Translations under genes and position numbers: made by a program | NCBI GenBank assembly: GCA_019636695.1 | Contig: JAHBXD010000004.1 | Coordinates: forward strand, 282,845-346,844 | DNA from: Phycisphaeraceae bacterium | Lineage (GTDB): Bacteria > Planctomycetota > Phycisphaerae > Phycisphaerales > UBA1924 | Direction of reading: 5' to 3' | Length of the DNA: 64,000 nucleotides | Notes under the pieces: generated by a model | Seen by the model: the letters and a program-made list of their open reading frames with translations, nothing else | What the model was told of the DNA's origin: nothing | Database searches by the model: none | Shown: positions 63,947-64,000 of the stretch, piece by piece | Layout of the letters: every line of letters starts with the position of its first letter | Numbering within the stretch: the first letter of the stretch is position 1

Positions 63947-64000
63947 CTAAATATGTGTCGCATAATGAAGCGTGTGTGTTCGCATTGTCATAACTCGTTA

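Noticed and set aside
1..64000. CRISPR arrays, rRNA genes, transposases
   Set aside because: None seen: no regularly spaced direct repeats, no rRNA-like stretches and no transposase motifs in any frame.

Overview
The window is about 64 kb of GC-rich, gene-dense bacterial chromosome. The best fit is a member of the Planctomycetota, probably class Phycisphaerae. The reasons are seven secreted proteins that end in a paired dockerin-like module closing on Gly-Cys-Pro (or Gly-Cys-Trp), a PEP-CTERM protein, a compact type II secretion operon, and several conserved proteins of unknown function mixed with ordinary housekeeping genes. No rRNA, CRISPR array, prophage or insertion sequence was seen.

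Layout. Positions 1-21082 hold large secreted proteins with dockerin-like tails: a subtilase (cut by the window edge), a zinc protease-like protein, a beta-propeller lipoprotein, an SGNH hydrolase with four modules, a glucose/sorbosone dehydrogenase-like protein, an unknown secreted repeat protein and a reprolysin-type metalloprotease. Between them lie dnaN, transketolase, a TPR-sulfotransferase and a possible DNA-binding protein beside a palindromic operator. Positions 21533-30684 hold GNAT acetyltransferase, aat, small membrane proteins, a glycogen-debranching-type glucosidase, ispE, a Nif3-family protein, a degenerate receiver protein, tRNA-Leu(GAG) and a PfkB sugar kinase.

Positions 30685-32410 are the most interesting part. 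A reverse transcriptase with all catalytic motifs (YSDD) resembles the defence-associated DRT2 (UG2) family as I remember it. It is preceded by about 225 nt that fold by eye into a chain of hairpins behind a -10-like box. This matches the ncRNA-plus-RT layout of DRT2 systems, in which rolling-circle copying of the ncRNA makes a concatemeric gene. An open, stop-free frame runs through the candidate template, and an in-phase 5-nt direct repeat would give an endless 29-codon repeat.

Positions 32463-53171 hold gltX, two methyltransferases, secreted unknowns, an LptF/LptG-type permease, a PEP-CTERM protein, NAD synthetase, arginine decarboxylase, an M32 carboxypeptidase, a 44-residue basic ORF, an S9 peptidase and phenylalanine 4-hydroxylase. 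Positions 53323-63836 are one minus-strand type II secretion operon (D-E-F-G-H-I-J-K-C-L-M-TPR lipoprotein), mostly with 4-nt ATGA overlaps. It could plausibly export the dockerin-tailed enzymes. The last 100 bases are AT-rich and carry DnaA-box-like sequences.

All calls come from reading the sequence; no database search was run. Family names rest on recognised motifs and gene order.
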